Made by a program: the position numbers and the translations under genes. This document shows, in pieces, positions 8,503-17,260 of a stretch of DNA of 64,000 nt; positions within the stretch are counted from its first letter, which is position 1; every line of letters begins with the position of its first letter. This stretch comes from Hydrogenophaga sp. SL48 (GTDB taxonomy: Bacteria; Pseudomonadota; Gammaproteobacteria; Burkholderiales; Burkholderiaceae_C), in NCBI RefSeq assembly GCF_021729865.1, contig NZ_CP063400.1:2232001-2296000 (forward strand), written 5' to 3'. The notes below the pieces were generated by a model. It had not been told where the DNA came from. It did no database searches and worked only from the letters and a program-made list of their open reading frames with translations.

Positions 8503-9501
8503 TCAGCGCCCCACGGCGGTGCGCACCTTCTGCAAGGCCTCGGCGGCGGCCGGGCGCTTCTCGCCCCACTCCTTCCAGTACGGTGCGATGCGGCGCTCGG
8601 CATCGGCCAGTTCGGCCTTGCTGGGTTCGGTGATGACCATGCCTCCCTCAGCCAACTTCTTGGTGAGCTCCTGGTCCTCTGCGGCCATGGCCGCAGAGAT
8701 CTTGGCCGTGTGTTCGGTCACCAGGGCTTGCACTTTGGTGCGTGTATCGGGCGAGAGTTTGTCCCAGGCATCCTTGTTCACCAGGATCAGCGAATCCACG
8801 AAGCTCACGTTGAGGCGGTAGCTGTACTTCAGCAGGTCGCGCCAGACGTAGCCGTAGCCCGAGCTGGCGGTCAACGCGCCATCAATGACGCCGCGGTCAA
8901 TGCCTGCAGCCACCTCAGAGGTGCCCAGAGTCACGGGAATGCCCCCCAACACCTTGATGAACTCGGCCTGCTCGGGCGAGATCACGCGGATCTTCTGCCC
9001 GGCAATGTCGGCCAGCGAGGTGAGCTTCCTCTTCGACCACATCACGTTCTCAGGAAAGATGTAGCGTCCGAGCAGCACGATGTTGCGTTTGTTGAACTCC
9101 GCCCGCAGGTAGGTGGACTCGATGTCCCAGGCCTTTTCGAATTCACTGCGCGCCGGCAGAAACATGGGCAGCCGCACGATGCCACCCACGGGCACACTGC
9201 CGACAAAAAATGCGTCATCGCCCATCTGCACCACATTGTCGCCCACAGCCTGCGTGATGTTGGTCGCGGCGATGGGCAAGGTGCCCCCCAGGTTCAGGCG
9301 GACGGCGAGCTGGCCCTGCGTTTCCTTCTGGACCGCCTCCAGCATGGCATTGAGCCCCTTCACCGAGGTGACCGTGGCCACGGCGTTGTAGGTGTAGGCG
9401 CGCCAGTTGTCAGCGGCGGCGGCTGGTCCTGCTGCCATCAGCGCCGTCGCCAGCAAGCAGGCGGCGCTGACGCGCCGGGTGATTCGTGTGCTCAATGCCA
9501 T
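8503..9501 (-). CDS. dctP: TRAP solute-binding protein DctP, system 1
   Basis: A 332-residue periplasmic protein with a clear Sec signal peptide (basic start, hydrophobic core, cleavage near AAAADNWRAYTY). The C-terminal half carries the DctP-type region GQKIRVISPEQAEFIKVLGG and SEVAAGIDRGVIDGALTASS, which in this family contacts the carboxylate. It is the first gene of its transcription unit. The identical 18-base operator sequence is 105 bp upstream. The ligand is not deducible. Confidence 0.9.
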   Translation of the reverse strand: MALSTRITRRVSAACLLATALMAAGPAAAADNWRAYTYNAVATVTSVKGLNAMLEAVQKETQGQLAVRLNLGGTLPIAATNITQAVGDNVVQMGDDAFFVGSVPVGGIVRLPMFLPARSEFEKAWDIESTYLRAEFNKRNIVLLGRYIFPENVMWSKRKLTSLADIAGQKIRVISPEQAEFIKVLGGIPVTLGTSEVAAGIDRGVIDGALTASSGYGYVWRDLLKYSYRLNVSFVDSLILVNKDAWDKLSPDTRTKVQALVTEHTAKISAAMAAEDQELTKKLAEGGMVITEPSKAELADAERRIAPYWKEWGEKRPAAAEALQKVRTAVGR

Positions 9502-9605
9502 GTCTGTCTCCTGGTTGGTAAATCCCTCCCCGGTGCAAGCCGAGGACAGGTGGCGCTACGTTAGCCCCCCGTCACCCGCACAGGGATGCCCATGCCCATT
9601 TCAGT

Positions 9606-9618
9606 TTCACATATTGAA
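9606..9618. promoter_or_regulatory. Putative IclR operator, site 2
   Basis: A second exact occurrence of TTCACATATTGAA, within the same 18-base block as at 4724-4741. It lies 105 bp upstream of the dctP start, in the gap between two transcription units. Two exact copies in front of two genes of one module strongly suggest a shared regulator, most simply the IclR protein at 4800-5612. Confidence 0.65.
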
Positions 9619-9734
9619 CTTTTCAGAAGCTGTGCCTGCATTGTTTCAACCGTTGAAAACTTCGGTCTGCGCCAGCGCCTGGGCGGCACGCGCTGGGACA
9701 AACTGGCACCCGTTCCGACAGCTTACCAACGACC

Positions 9735-10046
9735 ATGAAACGAGACGCCGTCCGATCCCTCAAACGCGATCTGCGCAAGGGCTTGCACTCGGGTGCGAGC
9801 GATGCTGCTCGCACCCGCACCCAGGAGTCCGCACTGATGCTGCTGACCCGCAGCATCGCCTTCGGCCATGGCCGGCTGGCCTTGCTGCGGCTGGATCTGG
9901 CGGTGGCGGCGGGCGCGCTGGTGGCACACGAACAATGGGCGTATTGCTCGCGCGTCGCATTGGCCAGCCAGGACATCAAGCTTCAGGATCTGTACCGGTT
10001 GGCGGCCGTGAGGGCCTCGCAACAACGACACCTGCCCACGGCATGA
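9735..10046 (+). CDS. Small hypothetical protein, 103 residues
   Basis: The only plus-strand gene candidate between the two large minus-strand modules. I do not recognise it. It starts MKRDAVRSLKRDLRKGLHSG, is rich in Arg, Ala and Leu, has no signal peptide and no convincing membrane segment. The reading frame shows strong G/C preference at third codon positions, which argues that it is translated. No good ribosome-binding site is visible. A perfect 10-bp hairpin lies inside it. It converges on the FAD-oxidase gene, which ends 43 bp further on. Confidence 0.5.
   Translation: MKRDAVRSLKRDLRKGLHSGASDAARTRTQESALMLLTRSIAFGHGRLALLRLDLAVAAGALVAHEQWAYCSRVALASQDIKLQDLYRLAAVRASQQRHLPTA
9791..9816. 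repeat. Perfect 10-bp inverted repeat (hairpin)
   Basis: GGGTGCGAGC at 9791-9800 and its exact complement GCTCGCACCC at 9807-9816 enclose a 6-base loop. No T-run follows on either strand, so it does not look like a simple intrinsic terminator. It lies within the small plus-strand gene between two operons. Confidence 0.7.
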
Positions 10047-10088
10047 GGGCGTTTCGCCAGACTTGCCGTCCTACCCTGACGGCGGTCG

Positions 10089-11504
10089 TCATTGGGGCGA
10101 GATCACCTTGCCCGGATTCATCAGGCCCAGCGGATCGAGCGCCTGCTTGACCGCCTGCATTAGCGCGAGTTCAAGCTCACTTTTGTAGCGGGCATTTTCG
10201 TCGCGGCGCAGTTGCCCCAGGCCGTGTTCTGCGCTGATCGAACCTTGAAAGGCGACGACCTGGTCGTGGACCAGCCGGTTGATTTCGGGCTGCCGCTCGG
10301 CAAACGCCGCCGCATCACTGCCCGGCGGCGCGAGCACGTTGAAGTGCAGGTTGCCGTCCCCCAGGTGCCCGAACCAGGCGACCCGGGCGCCCGGCGCGGC
10401 GCGGGCCACCAAGGCCTCGGCGTCGCCCACGAACGTGGCTACGTGAGACGCCGGCAGTGAAATGTCGTGTTTGATGTGCGGCCCATCCAGCCCCTGTGCC
10501 TCCGAGATGTGTTCACGCAGCGCCCACAACTGCCGGGACTGAGACAGCGACTCGGCCACCACCCCGTCCACCACCGTGCCCACGTCCATGGCAAGACCCA
10601 GCACCCGCTCCAGGGCATCCCGGGCACCGGCTTCGCCATGGTGATCCGACACCTCCAGCAGCACAGCAAGAGGATGATTCGTGGCGAACGGCCAGCGCAG
10701 AGCGGGAAAGTGCCTCGCCAGCAAGGGCACGCAGGCGTTCGATATGACCTCGAACGCCGTGAGTGCCGGGCCCAGCGCCAGGCGCGCCTGGGTCAGCAGC
10801 GTCACCGCGTCGGTCAGCGACGGCAGCGCCATCATCGCGGTCAGCGTGGCCCTGGGCGGCGCGAACAGCTTGAGTGCCGCCGCCGTGATCACGCCCAGCG
10901 AGCCTTCCGAACCAATGTAGAGCTGCTTCAGGTCGTAGCCAGTGTTGTCCTTGCGCAAGGCGCGCAAGCCATTCCAGACCTGTCCATCCGGCGTCACCAC
11001 TTCGAGGCCCAGGGTCAGCTCGCGCATGTTGCCGTAGCGCAGCACCGCCGTTCCACCCGCGTTGGTGGCCAGGTTGCCACCCACCGTGCAGCTGCCCTGC
11101 GCGGCCAGCGACAGCGGAAACAGGCGCCCTGCCCCGCGCGCGGCATCCTGCAGCGCCTGCAGCGTCACCCCGGCCTCCACCACCACGGTGTCGTTGGCTG
11201 CGTCGATGTGGCGGATGCGGTTCAGGCGGCACAGGTTCAGCACGAGCTGCTGCCCGTAGGCGTCGGGCGTGGCACCACCCGACAGACCGGTGTTGCCACC
11301 CTGCGGCACCACGGCGACACCCCGGTCATGGGCGAGCGCCATCACGGCCGCCACCTCGGCGGTGCTACCGGGCCGCACCACCGCCCTGGCCCGTCCAAGG
11401 TACTTGCGGCGCCAGTCCGTGTTGTAGGCCGCCATATCGTCGGGCAGCGTCAGCACATGGGCGTCGCCCACCAGCGCACGCAGCGCCGCTACCAGATCCG
11501 TCAT
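10089..11504 (-). CDS. FAD-linked oxidase, GlcD/D-lactate dehydrogenase type
   Basis: A 471-residue flavoprotein. The PCMH-type FAD-binding domain contains VVPQGGNTGLSGGA and the pyrophosphate-binding run GSCTVGGNLATNAGGTAVLR. The C-terminal oxidase domain has WFGHLGDGNLHFNV (metal- or FAD-contacting His-Asn), SISAEHGLG and LMNPGKVI. These enzymes oxidise D-2-hydroxy acids (D-lactate, glycolate, D-2-hydroxyglutarate). It is the last gene of the long operon, 25 bp after dctM. Note that module 1 has an L-2-hydroxyacid enzyme in the equivalent role. Confidence 0.9.
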   Translation of the reverse strand: MTDLVAALRALVGDAHVLTLPDDMAAYNTDWRRKYLGRARAVVRPGSTAEVAAVMALAHDRGVAVVPQGGNTGLSGGATPDAYGQQLVLNLCRLNRIRHIDAANDTVVVEAGVTLQALQDAARGAGRLFPLSLAAQGSCTVGGNLATNAGGTAVLRYGNMRELTLGLEVVTPDGQVWNGLRALRKDNTGYDLKQLYIGSEGSLGVITAAALKLFAPPRATLTAMMALPSLTDAVTLLTQARLALGPALTAFEVISNACVPLLARHFPALRWPFATNHPLAVLLEVSDHHGEAGARDALERVLGLAMDVGTVVDGVVAESLSQSRQLWALREHISEAQGLDGPHIKHDISLPASHVATFVGDAEALVARAAPGARVAWFGHLGDGNLHFNVLAPPGSDAAAFAERQPEINRLVHDQVVAFQGSISAEHGLGQLRRDENARYKSELELALMQAVKQALDPLGLMNPGKVISPQ

Positions 11505-11529
11505 ACTGTGTGTCCAGGCGAAGAGAGTG

Positions 11530-12801
11530 TCACTTGACCAGTGCCAGAGCGAAGGTCGGCACATAGGTGACGACCGCCAGCACCACCAGCATCATCAGCA
11601 CAAAGGGCGTGATGGCCCGCGCCACAGGCCAGAGCTTGACCCCGCTGATGGCCATGCCCACAAAAAGGCAATACCCTATGGGTGGCGCCGCCATGCCGAT
11701 GGCCACGTTGGTGACCATCATGGCGCCGAAGTGGATCGGATCAACGCCGAACTGGTTGGCGATGCTGATCAGCATCGGCCCCAGGATGACCATGATCGCG
11801 ATCTCGTCCATCACGGCGGCGAGAAGGAAGAAGCCGATGTTCAGCGCCAGCAGCATCATCCATTTCTCATGGACATGCTGCGCCAGCCAGCTGGCCAGCT
11901 GGTTGGCCAGCTGCTCCTGCGCGACCAGAAAGCCAAAGCCGCTGGAGACCACGATGATGGCCATCACGATGGCACTGATGGCCATGGCACGAGACACCAC
12001 CTGTGGCAGCTGGCTCCAACTCAACCGGCGCTCGATCACAACACCGACAAACAGCGCGTAAAGGCAGGCGACGACCGCAGCTTCCGTCGGCGTGAAGGCC
12101 CCGCCGTAGATCCCCCCCAGCACCACCACCGGCGCGAGCAACGCCCACATACCCTCGCGCAAGGCCGCCACCGCCTCCGGCCAGGTCGCCCGTGGCTCCC
12201 TGGGTTGCGGACTGCGCAGCGCATGGGCCACGACAATGACCGCCATGCCCAGCGCCATCAGCAGGCCGGGCAGCACACCCGAGAGAAACAGCTTCGCGAT
12301 CGACTGTTCCGCGATCACCCCCCAGATCACGAATGCGATGGAAGGCGGGATCAGCGGCGCCAGCACACCCGCGCTCACCACGAGCGCGGTGGCGTAGGCC
12401 CGGCTGTACCCGCGCTCGGTCATGGCCGGGATCATCACGGCACCGATGGCCGCCGTGGTGGCCGGCGCCGAACCGCTGACGGCCGCAAAGATGAGCGCGG
12501 CCACGATCACCACCAGACCCAGGCCCCCGGGCAGGTGGCGCACGAAGACCTCGGCCACCCGCACCAGGCGTTGCGACAAACCGCCCGCGCTCATGAGCTC
12601 ACCCGCCAGCATGAAGAAGGGAATGGCCAACAGCGTGAAGCTCTGCGTGCCCGCCACGATGGTCTGGGGCAGCAGCATGGGCTCGATGCCCACGGTGAGC
12701 AGGACCGCGATCACGCTGAGGGCGATCGCAAACGCGAAGGGCACCCCGAGCAGCACCAGGCCGGTGAAGCCCGCTGTGAGAATCCAGGCGGTGATGGACA
12801 T
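11530..12801 (-). CDS. dctM: TRAP transporter large permease DctM, system 2
   Basis: A 423-residue DctM-family membrane protein with about twelve hydrophobic helices and the typical motifs LAPLIPPSIAFVIWG, FTPTEAAVVACLYALFVG and MAAPPIGYCLFVGMAIS. It is clearly divergent in sequence from system 1, so the two transporters are not a recent duplication. It starts 3 bp after dctQ. Confidence 0.93.
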   Translation of the reverse strand: MSITAWILTAGFTGLVLLGVPFAFAIALSVIAVLLTVGIEPMLLPQTIVAGTQSFTLLAIPFFMLAGELMSAGGLSQRLVRVAEVFVRHLPGGLGLVVIVAALIFAAVSGSAPATTAAIGAVMIPAMTERGYSRAYATALVVSAGVLAPLIPPSIAFVIWGVIAEQSIAKLFLSGVLPGLLMALGMAVIVVAHALRSPQPREPRATWPEAVAALREGMWALLAPVVVLGGIYGGAFTPTEAAVVACLYALFVGVVIERRLSWSQLPQVVSRAMAISAIVMAIIVVSSGFGFLVAQEQLANQLASWLAQHVHEKWMMLLALNIGFFLLAAVMDEIAIMVILGPMLISIANQFGVDPIHFGAMMVTNVAIGMAAPPIGYCLFVGMAISGVKLWPVARAITPFVLMMLVVLAVVTYVPTFALALVK

Positions 12802-12804
12802 GGT

Positions 12805-13338
12805 TCAGTTGGTGGGAGTTGTTGAAGCGTCCGGCCTGGCGCCAGGCCCCAGCAGGGCATGTTCGAGGGCAAACACCGCGACGAGCACGCCGCACACCGG
12901 TGCAGCGGCGTAGAGACCGGTCAGGGGGTAACCGATGGCGGCCGAGGTGAACCCCGTTGAATCCGCCACGTAGCGCACCCCCGACCAGGCGGTGAACACC
13001 CCGGTGAACGCGATGGCCAGCGAGACCAGCCGTTCCATGCCCGTTCGCAGCGGTTCGGGCAGGCGGTCCACCAGCAGATCCATGCGAACATGGATGGCGT
13101 CGCGCACGCCGGCCGCAATCGCCAGCAGCGTGCCCCAGGTGAAGCAGGCCAGCGCCAGCTCTTCGGTCCAGCTGGCGGCATGCCCGAACACGTAGCGCAT
13201 CACCACCTGCAGCGACAGCGACACGAGCATGACCCCTGTGAGACCCAGCACGGCCCAGCGAACCAGGCGCAACAGATGATCACAGGTGCCGTGCACAAAG
13301 GGCGCCAGTGCAGTGCCCTGCTTCATGAACAGCGCCAT
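12805..13338 (-). CDS. dctQ: TRAP transporter small permease DctQ, system 2
   Basis: A 177-residue protein with four hydrophobic helices and the DctQ core ASWTEELALACFTWGTLLA followed by VRDAIHVRMDLLVDRL. It abuts dctP directly (start 13338, dctP stop 13339), which indicates translational coupling. Confidence 0.88.
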   Translation of the reverse strand: MALFMKQGTALAPFVHGTCDHLLRLVRWAVLGLTGVMLVSLSLQVVMRYVFGHAASWTEELALACFTWGTLLAIAAGVRDAIHVRMDLLVDRLPEPLRTGMERLVSLAIAFTGVFTAWSGVRYVADSTGFTSAAIGYPLTGLYAAAPVCGVLVAVFALEHALLGPGARPDASTTPTN

Positions 13339-14343
13339 TCACTTCACCTGTTCAAGGGCCATGGTCATCAGGTCGGCGCCGATGCCTGGCTTGAATTTTT
13401 CGTACATCGGTGCCACCGCCTTGCGGAAGGCAGCCGGGTCGGAAACCGTGTTGACCTTCATGCCCTTGCTCTGCAACACACCAACCATCTGGAGACCATG
13501 CTCAAAGTTGGCCTTGCGCTGCTCGGCCACGGCCACCCTGGCGGCATCGGTCACGGCCTTGCGCTGCTCCGCCGACAGCTTGCCCAGGGTGCGGTTGCCA
13601 ATCAGCAGTTCCAGGGCCGTGTAGGTGTGGTTGGTCTGTGAGAGGTACTTGGTCACCTCGTAGACCTTCAGCGAGTCGATGAAGGCCAGCGGCAGCTCAA
13701 GACCATCCACCATGCCCTGCTGTACGGCGGTGTAGGTCTCGCCCCAGGCCATGGGCACGGCAGAGCCACCGAGCGAGGTGAACATGTCGATGAACACCGG
13801 GTTCTGCATGACGCGGTACTTGACCCCGATCACGTCGGCCGGCGTCTGAACGGGCTTCTTGTTGTTGATCATGTGGCGAAAGCCGGCTTCCATGTAGCCG
13901 AGCACGGTGATGCCCTTGGCCTCCAGGCGCTTGGACAGCTCTTTGCCCACGTTGCCGTCCAGCACGGTGCGGGCCTGGACCTCACTGGCGTACAGGAAAG
14001 GCAGATCGTTGAGCTGGAACCCGGGTTCCATCTGCGCCACCACCGCGTTGGTGATGATGGCGGCGTCCACGGTGCCGAAGCGCATGCCCTCCATCATGGG
14101 CTTCTCGTCCCCGAGTTGCCGGTTGGGAAACAGCTGCACCTCGATCGTGCCTTTGCTCGATGCTTCAAGCGCCGTCTTGAAGGCGCGCGCACCGATGGCC
14201 GACGGGTCCTGCGGTCCATCCGCCGTGGCCCAGCCCAGCTTGATGACGGTTTTGGCCGGTTGAGCAAGGGCCGTGGGCACAGCAAGAACCATGGCCAAAG
14301 TGGCCAGACAAACGGACATGAAAGTTTTGCGGAAGGTCACCAT
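13339..14343 (-). CDS. dctP: TRAP solute-binding protein DctP, system 2
   Basis: A 334-residue periplasmic binding protein with a signal peptide ending near VPTALAQPAKT. The DctP fold motifs include GVKYRVMQNPVFIDMFTSLG and GETYTAVQQGMVDGLELPLA, with the arginine region expected to bind a carboxylate. It lies 30 bp after the LigI-like hydrolase gene within the long operon. Confidence 0.92.
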   Translation of the reverse strand: MVTFRKTFMSVCLATLAMVLAVPTALAQPAKTVIKLGWATADGPQDPSAIGARAFKTALEASSKGTIEVQLFPNRQLGDEKPMMEGMRFGTVDAAIITNAVVAQMEPGFQLNDLPFLYASEVQARTVLDGNVGKELSKRLEAKGITVLGYMEAGFRHMINNKKPVQTPADVIGVKYRVMQNPVFIDMFTSLGGSAVPMAWGETYTAVQQGMVDGLELPLAFIDSLKVYEVTKYLSQTNHTYTALELLIGNRTLGKLSAEQRKAVTDAARVAVAEQRKANFEHGLQMVGVLQSKGMKVNTVSDPAAFRKAVAPMYEKFKPGIGADLMTMALEQVK

Positions 14344-14373
14344 TGTCTCCTTGTGTTGAAGGGAAAAAGCTCA

Positions 14374-15246
14374 TCACCCTTGTGAGGGTTCTTGCCAGTA
14401 CAGGTGCGTGGGGTTGTGCACCAGCACCGTTTCGCGCACACGGTCGTCCGGCAGCCAGTCGGGCACCAGCGACACCAGTTGCTCATCGTCCGGCACCGCA
14501 TGCGGGCTGGAAGGGTGGGGCCAGTCCGTTCCCCACAGCAGGCGCTGTGGGTTGGTCCTGACGTACCGTTCGGCGAGACGCCGCACGTCGGCATCGGCAT
14601 GGCATTGCGGCGACACACGGTAGGGGGCCGACAGTTTGACCCATGCCGTCCCCTCGGCCAGCTGTGCGAGCAGGTTGGCAAAGCCCGCGCTCTGGCCAAT
14701 GGCTGCTGCCGCGTGGTGCCCCATGTGGTCCACAACCACAGTCACGCCCATGGCCTGCACCTGCGCGACCAGGTCGGGCTGCTGCACCACATCGACCAGC
14801 AGCTGGACATGCCAGCCGAACGGCCTGACCTTGGCCACGATCCCCTCCACCGTCTGCATGTCTGGTGGGGCGGAGAACATGGTGGTGATGCGGGTGCCAC
14901 GCGCGCCCAGGCGGTGCCAGCGCTCGATGTCGGCCTCGGGCGTGGTGGGCGCCACGACCGCAATACCCCGCATGTGCCCCTCGTGTTGCCGCAGGATGTC
15001 TTCGAAGCTCTGGTGATCGGCGCCGAACACGGTCGGGTGGATCAGAACGCTGCGCTCAATGCCGAAGCGCTCACACAAGGTCAGGTAGCTCGACAAGGTC
15101 GCGTCGGGCGGCGTGTAATGCCGCTGCGGCGCATAGGGGTAGCGCGCAGCATCGAAAACATGAAAATGGCAGTCGCACGCACCCGCAGGCAGTCGAAACG
15201 CCGCTGGGCGCGCTGTCGGCGCGGAAGCCAGGTGCGCGGCGCTCAT
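14374..15246 (-). CDS. Amidohydrolase-2 family hydrolase, LigI (2-pyrone-4,6-dicarboxylate lactonase)-like
   Basis: A 290-residue TIM-barrel hydrolase. The N-terminal metal-binding pair is in GACDCHFHVFD, a further histidine is in VVDHMGHH, and the catalytic aspartate is in LLWGTDWPHP. Spacing and the C-terminal NPTHLYW resemble 2-pyrone-4,6-dicarboxylate lactonase and related lactonases. It overlaps the reductase gene by 4 bp (ATGA). In module 1 the lactonase role could be filled by the unrelated SMP-30 protein. Substrate assignment is tentative. Confidence 0.82.
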   Translation of the reverse strand: MSAAHLASAPTARPAAFRLPAGACDCHFHVFDAARYPYAPQRHYTPPDATLSSYLTLCERFGIERSVLIHPTVFGADHQSFEDILRQHEGHMRGIAVVAPTTPEADIERWHRLGARGTRITTMFSAPPDMQTVEGIVAKVRPFGWHVQLLVDVVQQPDLVAQVQAMGVTVVVDHMGHHAAAAIGQSAGFANLLAQLAEGTAWVKLSAPYRVSPQCHADADVRRLAERYVRTNPQRLLWGTDWPHPSSPHAVPDDEQLVSLVPDWLPDDRVRETVLVHNPTHLYWQEPSQG

Positions 15247-16295
15247 GCCACGATCGCCTTCAACAGCTCCGGGCTGGGCGTCAGTTCGCCGCGCTCGATT
15301 CGCTGAATGGTTTCGTTCACGCGCTGGTGCAGCGTGACGTCGATGCCGACCTCGCCACCACGTCGTGCCACCAGGCCATTGATGTCATTGGTCTCGGTGC
15401 GGCGGCCCTTGCCGATGTCCTGCCCCATCGAGGGGCGTTGCGCATCGCTGCGCGAGTTGGCCACGGCCATGATCATCTCGGTGATGGCGTCGAACGCGGT
15501 CGGGTCGTCGTCGGAGCGCGCCAGCAGGTCGAGGTCCAGCCCGCCCACGGGCTCCAGCGCCAGACCGAGCGCCCGCCCGACGCGGATGCAGGAGCTGCCC
15601 AGCCGGATGCTGAGGTTCCTCGCCACGTCGTTGTTGTCGCGTTGTTTGCCGGTGAGACCGGTCAGTGCGCACACACCGTTGCGCATGGCGTTGATGGTGA
15701 GCTTGGACCAGCGCTCGCCCCAGAGGTTGTGGGTCACCTTGCAGGTGTCGCCGTGCGCGAGCAAGCCACCGATCAACTCGGCCCTCGGCGTCACCCGTCC
15801 ATGCACTTCGCCGATGCGCATGCCCGGCTTCTTCTCGTCGCCCAGCGGTGAATTGCGCACGATGTGGCCCGGTGCCACCAGCTCGGCGGCCAGCGCGCTG
15901 ACGGAGCAGCCCAGGGTGCGGCCCCAACCCGCCACGCTGGCGATGGCGTCTTCGTTGATGCCGTTCTGCAGCGAGACCAGGCAGCCGTTGGACGCCAGGT
16001 AAGGCAATACGAGCTGCGTCGCCCACAGCGTGTCGTACGACTTCACTGCGATGAAGGCCACGTCGATGGGCCGCTCCCGCACCAGCTGGTGCATGTCGCC
16101 GATGTGCAGCGCACGCACCGGTGTGTCCACCGAGCCCGCGCCGTTCATGCCGCTCACTGAAATGCCCTGACGGCGCAGGGTCTCCACATGCTCGGGCCAT
16201 GCGTCCACCAGGACCGTGTCCACGCCCGCCTTGGAAAGATGCGCCCCCACATAGCCGCCCACCGCGCCGGCTCCCACAATGCATACCCGTGTCAT
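15243..16295 (-). CDS. Ketopantoate-reductase-like NAD(P)H dehydrogenase, copy 2
   Basis: A 350-residue ApbA/PanE-family protein. Motifs are VCIVGAGAVGGYVGAHLSKA, IAVKSYDT, LQNGINED, the catalytic-lysine stretch WSKLTINAMRNGVCALTG and PSMGQDIGKGRRTE. The last of these is typical of catabolic members. It is much diverged from the copy at 704-1723. Both copies sit beside a TauD dioxygenase, which suggests both reduce an oxo acid produced in the same type of pathway. It lies 31 bp after the TauD gene. Confidence 0.87.
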   Translation of the reverse strand: MTRVCIVGAGAVGGYVGAHLSKAGVDTVLVDAWPEHVETLRRQGISVSGMNGAGSVDTPVRALHIGDMHQLVRERPIDVAFIAVKSYDTLWATQLVLPYLASNGCLVSLQNGINEDAIASVAGWGRTLGCSVSALAAELVAPGHIVRNSPLGDEKKPGMRIGEVHGRVTPRAELIGGLLAHGDTCKVTHNLWGERWSKLTINAMRNGVCALTGLTGKQRDNNDVARNLSIRLGSSCIRVGRALGLALEPVGGLDLDLLARSDDDPTAFDAITEMIMAVANSRSDAQRPSMGQDIGKGRRTETNDINGLVARRGGEVGIDVTLHQRVNETIQRIERGELTPSPELLKAIVA

Positions 16296-16326
16296 GTCCT
16301 GGCTCCTGTGTGGTCAATGCCCTGCC

Positions 16327-17211
16327 TCAAGCGTGAGGAGTGCAGTAATCGGTGGCCGCCAGGCGGAAGGTGGTGCGCTTCATCAGGCGCGGCTGGTCCA
16401 GCTTCATCGGGTCTCGCCGGTGCATCGTGCAGCCGTTGTCCCACATCATCAGATCGCCGTTGTGCACCTTGTGCCGGTACGCCAGCGATGGGTGCCCCCC
16501 CGCCGCGAACAGGATCGGCAGCACCCGCGCGCTCTCTTCTTCCGACAGCCCCTCGATCCCGATCAGCGTGGTCGGGTCCGCGTACAGCGCCTTGCGCCCG
16601 GTGTGCGGGTGCCTCAGCACCAGCGGGTGCGTCGCATCCGGCAGGCTCAGCATCGCGTTGGCCCTGGCCTTGTCCTGCAGCTCCAGCGTGTTGAGCAGCG
16701 CGTAGCGCTTGGCGTAGCGGCAGGTGCCGTTGCGCCCTTCGATCAGTTGCTGGATGTCTTGAGGCAGCCGTTCCCAGGCACCGTACTGGTCGGCCCAGTA
16801 GATGTCCCCGCCGTCGCGCGGCACCTCCGTGCCGTACAGGATGGCGCCGGTGGCCGGGCGCACCTGGAAGGTCTGGTCGGAGTGCCAGTCCACGTCCTCT
16901 CCACCCGCGAAGCCACCCACGAAGCGCCCGTCCGAATATTTCAATGTGCTGAAGTAGATGATCTGGTCGTGGTACGGCGACTGGATGTCTTTGCGCCCGG
17001 AGGTCTCGCACTTGCCGAAGTGCTCGGTGAAGCGCACCAGCTCGGCCTCGTCCAGCGCCTGGCGCCGGAAGATCATCACCGGTGACTTCTGCCAGATGGC
17101 CTTGAGTTCGGCGATGGCTGCCGGATCGTCCACGATGTCCTGGATGGCCACGTGCACCTGCACGGCAAAGTCGGAATGCAGCGGGCTGGTCTGGATCTGG
17201 GTCTGTATCAT
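16327..17211 (-). CDS. TauD/TfdA family Fe(II)/2-oxoglutarate dioxygenase, copy 2
   Basis: A 294-residue near-duplicate of the protein at 2453-3331, with the same iron ligands (WHSDQTF and GCTMHRRDP). I counted about eight base differences in roughly 840 aligned bases, so the copies are about 99% identical. The first codons differ (MIQTQIQTSP here, MKSIQTSP in copy 1). It is preceded 49 bp upstream by the intact Bug gene, so this copy probably keeps the ancestral gene order. Confidence 0.9.
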   Translation of the reverse strand: MIQTQIQTSPLHSDFAVQVHVAIQDIVDDPAAIAELKAIWQKSPVMIFRRQALDEAELVRFTEHFGKCETSGRKDIQSPYHDQIIYFSTLKYSDGRFVGGFAGGEDVDWHSDQTFQVRPATGAILYGTEVPRDGGDIYWADQYGAWERLPQDIQQLIEGRNGTCRYAKRYALLNTLELQDKARANAMLSLPDATHPLVLRHPHTGRKALYADPTTLIGIEGLSEEESARVLPILFAAGGHPSLAYRHKVHNGDLMMWDNGCTMHRRDPMKLDQPRLMKRTTFRLAATDYCTPHA

Positions 17212-17260
17212 GTTCGTTGTCTCCTGTGTGCGGTGTGGTCTGTGCTGTGTGGGGCGCCAC

